49,016 nt of DNA from Muribaculaceae bacterium (GTDB lineage Bacteria; Bacteroidota; Bacteroidia; Bacteroidales; Muribaculaceae), in assembly GCA_017453505.1 (NCBI GenBank), contig JAFTEU010000132.1, forward strand, positions 1 to 49,016. The letters run 5' to 3'. Below the pieces are notes generated by a model. It was not told the origin of the DNA. It worked only from the letters and a program-made list of their open reading frames with translations, and made no database searches. This document shows positions 1 to 8,413 of this stretch, piece after piece. How positions within the stretch are numbered: the stretch's first letter is position 1; the number at the start of each line of letters is the position of its first letter. The position numbers were made by a program, and so were the translations under genes.

Positions 1-105
1 AAATGCAGGGGGAAAGGGGGTGGTATGCATCCCTGGGATGAAAATTGAACCCAAGGAGCACAGAAACCGCACTTTCAAGCTATGAAAATGATAATCAACA
101 CGAAA

Positions 106-405
106 TTACCGCCAAACTAATTCTCTTGCGGATTTAAGGTAGCCGATAAACGAAACTTGAAGCTTGGCGTTAGAGCCAGCTTTCAACGAGAAGTTACCGT
201 CCACATCGGTCGATGTGCCACGGGTCGTTCCAACCTCGACAATGCTGGCGCCGATGACGGGTTCTCCCTGTTCATCAACGACACGGCCTGTCACAATGCT
301 GGTGGCGGAGCTTGCCGTCACCTGGGGCGCAGGTGTTGCTTGTGCTTGGTAACCAGTACCGCACAACATCATCAATGCGCCCAAAAGAGCTAAATGTCTT
401 TTCAT
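106..405 (-). pseudogene. Truncated SusC/RagA-type receptor, N-terminal fragment only
   Basis: About 99 codons remain: a signal peptide (MKRHLALLGALMMLCG) and one carboxypeptidase-regulatory-like beta-sandwich with the typical motif GEPVIGAS...TDVDGNFSL, ending at VSFIGY. It then runs a few unrelated residues to a stop. A working SusC continues with a TonB box, plug and barrel of about 900 residues; none is present. I chose the ATG at 405; a GTG six bases upstream is also open. The gene points away from the intact susC at 836, and the first 30 or so coding bases of the two genes are nearly alike. Most likely a decayed duplicate or recombination remnant; a very short exported protein cannot be excluded. 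Confidence 0.6.
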
Positions 406-411
406 AAGCAC

Positions 412-829
412 GTTTTAATTAGTTAATATTGTTATTTAAAGTGAATTGTATTGTTGCCACACATCCGCATTTCACATGCGGTTCATTTTTGGATTTTAGT
501 TATATTTTTTTAACAAGATGCAAATTTCTATATTTTTTTTGAAATAGCCAAATAATCAGTGAATTTTTGTTACTGTAAAAGTTAAAAACCATAAAAAAAC
601 GTAGTTAAATCATAATTTTTTGTTAATATTTTATTGATTTTGGTTATTTCAAATCATTTTTTGTTGCAGACTTTTGGTCATGTAAATTTTTATTTGCAAA
701 TTTGCCTTTCCTAATTGGGGTGATTTGGTTACCCGTCACCTCAATAGGTGAAACTAATATCCATGTAACATGTTGTTTTGAAAAAATATATAGTCAGTAT
801 ATTTCAAATTTTTGTAAAATTTAAATTAA
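412..829. promoter_or_regulatory. AT-rich divergent spacer upstream of susC, with two small hairpins
   Basis: No gene is visible. It holds a 6-bp stem CCGCAT/ATGCGG (465-470 and 476-481) and a 5-bp stem CACCT/AGGTG (737-741 and 746-750), the latter about 85 bases before the susC start. A weak Bacteroidota promoter candidate is TTTG at 777-780 with TATATTTC at 798-805, spacing 17, one mismatch in the -7 box. Start sites would need mapping; the hairpins have no proven role. Confidence 0.35.
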
Positions 830-835
830 GTGCGT

Positions 836-3800
836 ATGAAAAAACAATTAGCACTGTTGGCCGCACTGGCAATTGCAGGTGGCGTGCCCGTGGGAATGAC
901 GTCGAGTCAGACCACGACGGGTTTTACCGCTGTTGCCCAGACCAACAAAGTCTCAGGCGTCATACGTGACGCCCAAGGTGAGCCCCTCATCGGTGCGACC
1001 GTCAAGGTCAAGGGTACCAACCGCGGTACCGCTACCGATGTCGACGGCAAGTATTCAATCAACGCCAATCGAGGTGACGTGCTCGTCGTTTCCTACGTGG
1101 GCAGCAAGCCCATGGAGGTAACCGTCGGCAGCAGCACGATGGACATTGCCATGCAGGACAATGACCAGGTCCTCGACGAGGTAGTTGTAACCGCACTCGG
1201 TATCCGCAAGGACAAGAAATCGCTGGGTTATGCAGTCGATGACTTGAAGGCCGAGGAGCTGATGCGCAACAAGAGCGCTAACGCTATCAACTCGCTCTCT
1301 GGTAAGATTGCGGGTGTGAACATCACCCAGTCGTCGGGTGCCGCCGGTTCTGGCGCCCAGATCATCCTGCGTGGTGGTACGTCTGGTGCCGAGAGCCGCG
1401 ACAACCAGCCGCTGTTTGTTGTGGATGGTGTCATCTACGACAACTCGTCGGCAGTAGTTGGTAACTCCGCATTTGACGGTATCATGAACAGTGCAACCAC
1501 CACTTCCAACCGTGTGATGGATATCAACCCCGAGGATATTGACAACATCAGTGTCCTGAAGGGTCCGGCCGCATCGGCACTTTATGGTAGCCGTGCTGCC
1601 AACGGTGTTGTGCTCATTACCACTAAGAAAGGTAAGGAAGGCCGCGTTGAGGTTAACTTGAGTGCCAAGTATATCCTCTCCCAGGTGAGCAACCTGCCCA
1701 AGGCGCAGAAGCAGTTTGGCCGTGGTTATCTCCAGGATTACTATTCCGAGGACGGTAGCTACCAGGGTGCCCGCTATGGCGATACCCATTCCTATAGCAG
1801 CTGGGGCGCTCCCCTCAAGGACTCTGGCCTGCAGTGGTATGACAACATCGGTGACTTCTTCCAGAATGGTGGCATTTGGGACACCAACCTGAGCATCAGC
1901 GGTGGTAACAAGAACGGCAACTTCTACTTCAGCGGTTCTTTCTATGACCAGACGGGTATTGTTCCCGAGACCGGTTACAAGAAGGCAACCTTCCGCTTCA
2001 ACGGCGAGCAGCGCTGGAGCATCTTCACCGTGGGCGCCAATGCAGCCTACAGTGATGCCCGCACGTCCAAGACCCTGACGGGTGCTGCCCTCTATGGTTC
2101 AAGCGGTACTGGTGCGCTCTATGCAGTGTACAACTGGCCCACCAGCGAGTACATGAAGCATTATCTCAACGAAGATGGTTCACGTTATCGCATGTTCGGC
2201 GACGAGATCGAGCCCTGGAGCGAGATGGATAACCCCTACTGGATCATCAACAAGAACCCCATGAAGGATAACACCGAGCGCTTCACCGGCAACTTCAGCG
2301 TGAAGGCCGACATCACCGACTGGTGGTGGATCAGCTACCGCATGGGTGTGGACAGCTACACGACCGACAACTCGATGCGCATCGCTAATGGCGGTGTCTT
2401 CAAGAACGAGTGGCTCAACGGTTTCATGAGCGATAACACGCTGCGCTTCCGCTATCTGAGCAACAACTTGATGACCAACTTCAACAAGCAGTTTGGCGAC
2501 TTCAACTTCAACCTGATGCTGGGTGGTTCTACCGACTATACCAAGACCCGCCGCGATTATCAGAAGGGTTGGGACTTCCAGATTGCTGGTTTCTATAGCT
2601 ACAACAACGTTCCCGATTCCAACAAGAAGTTCTCTCATGCCAGCTCGCGCAAGCGCATGGTATCGGCCTTCGGTGAGTTCCGCATGGACTGGCGCAACGC
2701 CATCTTCCTGACCGTCACCGGCCGTAACGACTGGACCTCTACCCTGCCCATCGAGAACCGCAGCTACTTCTATCCCAGCGTGAGCGGCGCTATCGCCTTC
2801 ACCGAGCTCTTCCGTGAGAGCCTGCCCGACTGGTTCAGCTATGGTAAGATTCGTGGTTCATGGGCCAAGGTCGGTAAGGACACCAACCCCTATGAGACCG
2901 CCACGACGCTGTGGCCCGTGGGTGAATACCTGAACGGTGCTATCGGTCTGGGTAACAGCTGGGAGCGTGGTAACCCCTACATCAAGCCCGAGATGGGTAA
3001 CGCCCTCGAGTTTGGTATCGAGCTGCGCTTCATCCAGAACCGCTTGAAATTTGACGCTACCTGGTACAAGAACAAATCGGTTAACCAGATTCTGTCGCCG
3101 CGTGGTCCTCAGTCCACCGCCTACATCTTCTGCTCGATCAACGCCGGTACCGTTTACAACAAGGGTCTTGAGCTCAGCTTGAGCGGCACTCCCATCCAGA
3201 CCCGCAACTTCACTTGGGAGACCGGTATCAATGCTGCCGGTAACCGTGGTACTATGGATGGCCTGCCCGCTGGTATGGACATCATGTACCTGACCGACGT
3301 ACAGTATGGCAGCGCCAAGGCTGCTACCTTCTCGGGTGGTGACTTCATGGCTATCGCTGGTACCAAGTGGGCCCGCGTGGCAGACACCGAGGAGAACCGC
3401 AAGTATAACCCCGACAAGATCGGTCAGCTGATTCTTGACAAGAACGGTATGCCCCAGGTTGCCGAGTCTGGCAAGATCTACGAGGTAGGTAACCGTGAGC
3501 CCAAGTTCACCGGTGGTTGGAACAACACCTTCACCTGGAGAAACGTTTCGTTCAACATGCTGTGGGAATTCCGCGTTGGTGGCGACGTATTCAACGGTAC
3601 CAAGTATGCCATGACCCAGAGCGGTGTGAGCAAGTTCTCGGGCGACATCCGCAACGAGCCTCTGACCATCAGCGGTGTTGTTGGCCACACCGAGGTTGTC
3701 GACAAGGATGCCAATGGCAATGACATCAGCGCAACTGTCTATACCGACGTGACCAACACCTGGAAACCCGGTGAGACCTGCACCTACAATGACAAGCAGA

Positions 3801-4678
3801 TGAGCTCGACCAACGTGATCACTGGCTACTACACTGGTGCCTATGGCTACGAGACCGCTAACTGGATCACCAAGGTGAACAGCCTGCGCCTGCGCACCAT
3901 CTCGCTGAGCTACAGCCTGCCCAAGTCCCTGCTCGCCAAGACCAGGGTTCTCGACCGCGCCATCATTACCGCTAGCGCTACCAACCTGTTGCTGTTCACC
4001 AACTATGATGGTGATCCCGAGGTGGCTGCCGCTGGTGCTGGCCGTGGTGGTTCTTCATCGGTTGGCTTTGACTACTGCGGTGTTCCCTCGACCCGTCAGT
4101 ATGCCATCGGTGTTAACCTGACCTTCGGTGGCGACTATGACGCTCCCGCTCGCGTCAACAACGTTGAGCTCGATAACCTCAATGGTCAGATCAACGACCT
4201 GCGCAGCCAGTTGGCTAACGCTCAGAACGCCAGCAACGCCCGCATTGCTCAGCTCGAGAACGACCTCGCTGCTGCCAACCGTGCCCTGGCTAACTGCAAG
4301 AATGACCTGAACGCTGCCAAGAATGTCGCTCCCAAGGTGATCGACAACAGCGCTAAGTACATGAACGTCCTGGTTCACTTCCCCGTAGCCAAGACCGGTA
4401 TCACCGCCGATCAGCGTGCCAACGTTGAGCGCGTGGCTGCTTACCTCAAGAGCCATCCCGAGGCTACCTGCGAGATCAAGGGTTATGCTTCGCCCGAGGG
4501 CAACAAGGACAACAACATCAAGCTCGCTAACGGCCGTGCCGCCAGCGTGAAGGATATGCTCGTTAACAAGTATGGTATCGCTGCTAGCCGTATCAATGCC
4601 GCTGGCCAGGGTATCAGCAACATGTTTGACGAATTGAGCTGGAACCGTGTTTCCATCTGTGAGATCATCGTGAAGTAA
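836..4678 (+). CDS. SusC/RagA TonB-dependent receptor fused to a C-terminal OmpA-like domain
   Basis: Outer-membrane receptor that, with its SusD partner, imports glycans or peptides using TonB energy. From the ATG at 836 (a GTG two codons earlier is in frame) it has 1280 residues: signal peptide 1-35, carboxypeptidase-regulatory-like domain about 39-107, TonB box region DEVVVTALG near 114-122, plug to about 240, and a beta barrel ending near residue 1098 at the usual closing strand GVNLTF. SusC proteins normally stop there. Here a linker and a coiled coil (about 1105-1160, heptad-like LDNLNGQINDLRSQLANA) follow, then an OmpA-like peptidoglycan-binding fold (about 1174-1280) with GYASPEG and NGRAASV. 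The Asp that binds diaminopimelate in E. coli OmpA is Ser here, while the Arg is kept. Substrate unknown. Confidence 0.93.
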   Translation: MKKQLALLAALAIAGGVPVGMTSSQTTTGFTAVAQTNKVSGVIRDAQGEPLIGATVKVKGTNRGTATDVDGKYSINANRGDVLVVSYVGSKPMEVTVGSSTMDIAMQDNDQVLDEVVVTALGIRKDKKSLGYAVDDLKAEELMRNKSANAINSLSGKIAGVNITQSSGAAGSGAQIILRGGTSGAESRDNQPLFVVDGVIYDNSSAVVGNSAFDGIMNSATTTSNRVMDINPEDIDNISVLKGPAASALYGSRAANGVVLITTKKGKEGRVEVNLSAKYILSQVSNLPKAQKQFGRGYLQDYYSEDGSYQGARYGDTHSYSSWGAPLKDSGLQWYDNIGDFFQNGGIWDTNLSISGGNKNGNFYFSGSFYDQTGIVPETGYKKATFRFNGEQRWSIFTVGANAAYSDARTSKTLTGAALYGSSGTGALYAVYNWPTSEYMKHYLNEDGSRYRMFGDEIEPWSEMDNPYWIINKNPMKDNTERFTGNFSVKADITDWWWISYRMGVDSYTTDNSMRIANGGVFKNEWLNGFMSDNTLRFRYLSNNLMTNFNKQFGDFNFNLMLGGSTDYTKTRRDYQKGWDFQIAGFYSYNNVPDSNKKFSHASSRKRMVSAFGEFRMDWRNAIFLTVTGRNDWTSTLPIENRSYFYPSVSGAIAFTELFRESLPDWFSYGKIRGSWAKVGKDTNPYETATTLWPVGEYLNGAIGLGNSWERGNPYIKPEMGNALEFGIELRFIQNRLKFDATWYKNKSVNQILSPRGPQSTAYIFCSINAGTVYNKGLELSLSGTPIQTRNFTWETGINAAGNRGTMDGLPAGMDIMYLTDVQYGSAKAATFSGGDFMAIAGTKWARVADTEENRKYNPDKIGQLILDKNGMPQVAESGKIYEVGNREPKFTGGWNNTFTWRNVSFNMLWEFRVGGDVFNGTKYAMTQSGVSKFSGDIRNEPLTISGVVGHTEVVDKDANGNDISATVYTDVTNTWKPGETCTYNDKQMSSTNVITGYYTGAYGYETANWITKVNSLRLRTISLSYSLPKSLLAKTRVLDRAIITASATNLLLFTNYDGDPEVAAAGAGRGGSSSVGFDYCGVPSTRQYAIGVNLTFGGDYDAPARVNNVELDNLNGQINDLRSQLANAQNASNARIAQLENDLAAANRALANCKNDLNAAKNVAPKVIDNSAKYMNVLVHFPVAKTGITADQRANVERVAAYLKSHPEATCEIKGYASPEGNKDNNIKLANGRAASVKDMLVNKYGIAASRINAAGQGISNMFDELSWNRVSICEIIVK

Positions 4679-4689
4679 GAGTAACTAAG

Positions 4690-4793
4690 TTTTTGGTTTT
4701 GAGTTTTTGGTTTTGAGTAATATTACCGACAATTCAATTGCAGGCGATACAATCTGTACTTAAAACTTACAACTTAGAACTTACAACTAAAAA
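4690..4793 (+). repeat. Two 7-base repeat arrays forming a long intercistronic hairpin
   Basis: Between susC and susD, 4689-4716 is four copies of a T-rich heptamer (GTTTTTG, GTTTTGA, GTTTTTG, GTTTTGA) and 4762-4789 is four copies of an A-rich heptamer (AAAACTT, ACAACTT, AGAACTT, ACAACTA). Base k of 4690-4718 faces base 4794-k of 4765-4793; by hand 26 of 29 positions pair as RNA, five of them G-U. The loop is 46 bases and the stem ends 11 bases before the susD ATG. It could act as an mRNA processing or stability element, or weaken susD translation. Confidence 0.6.
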
Positions 4794-4804
4794 AGATAGA
4801 AAAT

Positions 4805-6712
4805 ATGAAATTATTCAATAAAATTATACTGTGCGGTTTGGGACTCACTGCCTTGACGTTGACCTCGTGCAACGACTGGCTGGATGTGAACACCGATCCC
4901 GATAACCCCTCAGACCAGATCGTAAGCTACGAGCAGCGTCTGGCCCACCTTGAGTTCTATTCCAATAGTGCCCACCAGTTTGCTGACTGGCGCACCAACT
5001 TCATCACTGGTGACTGGACCCGCTACTACAACGGCGGTACCTACTGGCACATGTCCTACTGGAATCCCCAGGTTGGTGCTGTGACCACTTCCTACCAGTG
5101 GTTCTTTGTTGGAGCCTATGCCAATATTGTTGACATGTACAACAAGGCTATGGCTGCTAATGACAAGAAGTTTGCCGGTATCGCACGCGTGATGAAGGCC
5201 TATGGCTTCATGCTCATGACCGACTTGCACGGTGAGATGCCTTATACCGAGGCTGGTGGCATCGAGGCACTTCCTCACTATGACACAGGCCGCACCATCT
5301 TTATGGGCTGTATCAATGACATTGAGGAAGCTATCACGCTGCTTGAAGAGGGCAAGACCCAGACGGGCAACGAGTATGCCGACCTGGCCGCTGTTGACTT
5401 CTGGAACCAGGGCAATGTGGACAAGTGGATCAAGCTGGCCTACTTCCTGAAAGCCCGCTGGTTGCTCAAGCTCACCAAGAAGGGTGCTGGCAGCTACAAG
5501 GATGGCAAGTATGACGCCAACGAGATTCTCGCTTGCCTCGACAAGGCCATGCAGAGCAATGCCGACAACACCATTATCAACCACACCGATGACAATGGCG
5601 CTACCCACGACGTGCTGGGTTGGGACGAGCCTGTTGACTACTCACCCCTGTACTCGGTTTGCGGTATGAATGCTGGTTACATGGTGACCAAGATGCTCTA
5701 TGACAACCTGACCAACTTCGGTGGCTATGGTGTTGAGGACCCCCGTGCCGACCACATCATTCCCTGGGCTTACAGCGAGAAGGGCGAGAACACGCCTGCC
5801 GAGATCAAGTGGATTGGCAACTGGCGTCGTTCGATGGGTGTTGACATGGCTTCGGGTATCAACCAGGCTGGTGGCCCCCTGCGTGCCGCTTACACCACCT
5901 CATCTGTCGAGAAAGGCCCCGAGGGCAACAAGAAGACCTTCCAGCACTGGTACATCAACGACAATAACCCCGACCGCTGGGGTGACACCATCTATGTGGA
6001 GTGCACCAGCGAGTCTAAGGGCTATGCCGGCAAGAAGGACCTGCTTTATCGCCGCGGTGGCGTCGATGTTGAGGGTTCCAAGGAGTCGGGTACGTTCTAC
6101 ACCCGCGTGAGCTCGCCCACCTATGTAGGCACCTATGCCGAGTGCTGCCTGATCCGTGCCGAGGTTCTCTACAACCAGGGACAGAAGGCTGCCGCATTTG
6201 AGGCCTACAAGAAGGGTATCCAGGCCAGCATTGAGCAGATGAACGACAAGCTGAAAGTATGGGTTGCCGAGGATCCCAGCCTCGCCGACTGCCCCTCGTT
6301 CACCCCGATCAAGCAAGAGGATATCGACAACTTCTTGAACAATGGTATCGGTAATGCTGGTAACATCACCCTGGGTCACATCCTGACCCAGAAGCGCATC
6401 GCCCTCAACTTCTCGGTTGAGATCTGGAACGACATGCGCCGTTATGACTTCGATTCCAACCTGTTCTTCGGCTGGCACATCCCCGCTTATCACGCATTTG
6501 TAGCCGCTGCAACCAAGGGTATCCCCGAGGGCAAGCAGTATCGCCGCTGGCGTCAGTGCTCACATGAGTACAACTACAACGCTGCCAACCTGCAGGCCAT
6601 CGGTGCCCAGGTTCCTGGCGCCGTGATGACCAAGGACGGCAAGGAGAATCGCTGGAACGAGGATGACGAGGTTTGGACCATCCCCGTATGGTGGGACAGC
6701 GACCAGGAGTAA
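4805..6712 (+). CDS. SusD/RagB-family surface lipoprotein
   Basis: Substrate-binding lid lipoprotein that sits on the SusC barrel at the cell surface. 635 residues. The N-terminus MKLFNKIILCGLGLTALTLT is followed by SC, giving a lipobox with Cys22 as lipid anchor, then NDWLDVNTDPDNPS, the usual start of the SusD-like branch often annotated as starch-binding outer-membrane lipoprotein. Helical TPR-like stretches follow, and the C-terminal half contains the ligand-facing variable regions. The gene begins 126 bases after susC with no promoter seen between, so the two are probably one transcript with a structured spacer. No glycoside hydrolase or peptidase lies next to the pair, so the imported substrate cannot be inferred from context. 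Confidence 0.93.
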   Translation: MKLFNKIILCGLGLTALTLTSCNDWLDVNTDPDNPSDQIVSYEQRLAHLEFYSNSAHQFADWRTNFITGDWTRYYNGGTYWHMSYWNPQVGAVTTSYQWFFVGAYANIVDMYNKAMAANDKKFAGIARVMKAYGFMLMTDLHGEMPYTEAGGIEALPHYDTGRTIFMGCINDIEEAITLLEEGKTQTGNEYADLAAVDFWNQGNVDKWIKLAYFLKARWLLKLTKKGAGSYKDGKYDANEILACLDKAMQSNADNTIINHTDDNGATHDVLGWDEPVDYSPLYSVCGMNAGYMVTKMLYDNLTNFGGYGVEDPRADHIIPWAYSEKGENTPAEIKWIGNWRRSMGVDMASGINQAGGPLRAAYTTSSVEKGPEGNKKTFQHWYINDNNPDRWGDTIYVECTSESKGYAGKKDLLYRRGGVDVEGSKESGTFYTRVSSPTYVGTYAECCLIRAEVLYNQGQKAAAFEAYKKGIQASIEQMNDKLKVWVAEDPSLADCPSFTPIKQEDIDNFLNNGIGNAGNITLGHILTQKRIALNFSVEIWNDMRRYDFDSNLFFGWHIPAYHAFVAAATKGIPEGKQYRRWRQCSHEYNYNAANLQAIGAQVPGAVMTKDGKENRWNEDDEVWTIPVWWDSDQE

Positions 6713-6730
6713 TCCCCTACCCTATTGATT

Positions 6731-6773
6731 AACAACGACCGCCAGGGCTGTGATGGCCTTGGCGGTCGTTGTT
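6731..6773 (+). terminator. Hairpin terminator after susD
   Basis: Perfect 14-bp stem AACAACGACCGCCA / TGGCGGTCGTTGTT (6731-6744 and 6760-6773). The T-run is poor. It lies between convergent genes and may serve both. Confidence 0.7.
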
Positions 6774-6818
6774 CTGTTGATAATGGGTCACCCGCAATCT
6801 CACGTCCAGTCAGTCCTG

Positions 6819-7952
6819 TTAGTCCAGCCCGTCCCCGATGTCCACGACGGGGGCTGTGTCGAGCAGGCGGCGGTATTGATCGGTCATCTTCTTATAGAAG
6901 GTGGGATAATCCAAGTTATTCTGGAAATCCTTCTGAGCCTGGGTGCCCATGCGCGAACGACTGGCAGTATCCTTAATGAGATGGTTGATGGCATTTGTCA
7001 ATGCTTGCTCATCTCCAGGAGGAACCAGCAAGCCGTTCACCCCATCGTTGACATATTCAGGCTGTGCACCATTGTTGCTGGCGATATGCGCCTTTCCTGC
7101 CATCATATACTCCAAGTTGCTGATACCCAACGCCTCGGGCTGGATAGACGGCAGCACGCCGAAGTCGGCCTGCCGCAGGTATTCTAATATATTGTCCCTG
7201 AAGCCAAGCAGCGACACATTATTTACAATTCCGGCAGCGACGATGAACCCCTTGATTTTAGCCTTATATTTGGCTTGTCCTTCACCGATAATGACCAGGT
7301 GATACTTGCTCTTGTCCACATGGGTTAATGCGCCCAGGAGGGCATCTATGCCCTTCTCGGGGGCTAATTTGCCATGGTACATGATCAGGGCCTGGTGGCT
7401 GTCGATGCCTAACTCGCGGCGCAGGTCGGGTACGGTAGTGCCAATCATACTGTCACACACGCTGTCACGCAGCACCACAGTGCGGTCGGCATACTGCTTC
7501 TTGGCCTTGCCCAAGAACGCCTCACGAGCCATCTCGGACGAGAAAATAAAGCAATCAATCGACTTGTATAGCTTGGTGTACATGTAGTTCTTCTTGGGCT
7601 TATATACGCCATGCACGCTGACCACCACTCGCGTGTCGCGATTCTCGCTGATGCGCCGAGCCATCACTGCCATAAAGGCGTCCTTGAAGCTGTGCACATG
7701 GATGATGTTCTGCCCCTTGCGCAACAAGCGGGCAAAACGCACGGGAGAGTCGATGTCGGTCACGCCCTTGAGCGGCAGGATGGAAATGGGAATCTCCAAG
7801 CGGCGGTATTGCTTGAGCACATTGGGATGCTTGCGGCAAACAACCTCAACATAGAAGTCTGGGTCGTTGCGCAAGCGGTCCACCAGGTCATAGGTGTACT
7901 GCTCGGCACCAGTCCAGTGCTTATTGGATACAATATGAAAAACATTAATCAT
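6819..7952 (-). CDS. GT4-family glycosyltransferase
   Basis: Transfers a sugar from a nucleotide donor, probably to a surface polysaccharide or lipid, in the cytoplasm. 377 residues, a normal GT-B length. The N-terminal acceptor domain opens with MINVFHIVSNKHWTGAEQY, and the C-terminal donor domain has the E-x7-E signature PEALGISNLEYMMAGKAHI (near residues 275-290) followed by NGLLVPPGD. No membrane segment is visible. It stands alone rather than in a polysaccharide cluster, so its acceptor is unknown. It converges on susD with a hairpin between. A one-mismatch -7 box (TATCTTCG on the minus strand, near 7998-8005) lies upstream but no good -33 element was found. Confidence 0.88.
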   Translation of the reverse strand: MINVFHIVSNKHWTGAEQYTYDLVDRLRNDPDFYVEVVCRKHPNVLKQYRRLEIPISILPLKGVTDIDSPVRFARLLRKGQNIIHVHSFKDAFMAVMARRISENRDTRVVVSVHGVYKPKKNYMYTKLYKSIDCFIFSSEMAREAFLGKAKKQYADRTVVLRDSVCDSMIGTTVPDLRRELGIDSHQALIMYHGKLAPEKGIDALLGALTHVDKSKYHLVIIGEGQAKYKAKIKGFIVAAGIVNNVSLLGFRDNILEYLRQADFGVLPSIQPEALGISNLEYMMAGKAHIASNNGAQPEYVNDGVNGLLVPPGDEQALTNAINHLIKDTASRSRMGTQAQKDFQNNLDYPTFYKKMTDQYRRLLDTAPVVDIGDGLD

Positions 7953-8054
7953 CCGGTTATGGTATTATTGCATGGCGCTGGGGGTTAAAGCCAGCGACGG
8001 CACGAAGATAGTGAAAAAAACGCACCTGTGCAATACTTGGCTGATGATTAATAC

Positions 8055-8089
8055 AAAAAAAGGCAATCCGCCTTCTCAGGTTAATTGCC
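8055..8089 (-). terminator. Rho-independent terminator, minus strand
   Basis: Read on the minus strand: stem GGCAAT/ATTGCC (8089-8084 with 8067-8062), an inner ACCT/AGG pairing, then seven T. It lies about 325 bases past the stop of the AraC-type gene, so it ends either a long 3' tail of that gene or a separate small transcript. Confidence 0.6.
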
Positions 8090-8231
8090 CACACTTGCTT
8101 ATTCTGTAAATTACTATGATGTTTCTACTCTTCCAGTTTACTCAATGCACTTCTCAACATGTTCTTTTATATTATCCATAAAACTTAAAGCCTGTTCTGT
8201 GCTTCAATCACAGTTATAGCGCTTGATTCAC
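8055..8231 (-). ncRNA. Possible small transcript with its own promoter and terminator
   Basis: A minus-strand -7 box TACTTTTG (8243-8236) and the terminator at 8089-8055 would bracket a transcript of about 175 bases. It holds only tiny open frames, for example an 11-codon one reading MLRSALSKLEE. No good -33 box was found 17-23 bases upstream. The rest of the 7953-8413 gap shows no gene. Weak evidence; transcript mapping would decide. Confidence 0.25.
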
Positions 8232-8413
8232 GTGGCAAAAGTAGTAAAATATTGCGTCGGTTGCACAGGCCTTGAACATGCTATCGTTTTTAATTGTTGC
8301 GTACCAAATTTTTTTACGATTCCGCACCATAGAAACCCAGAAAATGCCGATGAAATCGTCATTTCTTGAACAGAATAAATCCATTGAAATAAAATCAAGA
8401 AAGGGCGCAAATC

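Noticed and set aside
8229-8240. TTCACGTGGCA near 8229 as a third parS site
   Set aside because: Only the central CACGTG matches; the outer arms do not fit TGTT...AACA.
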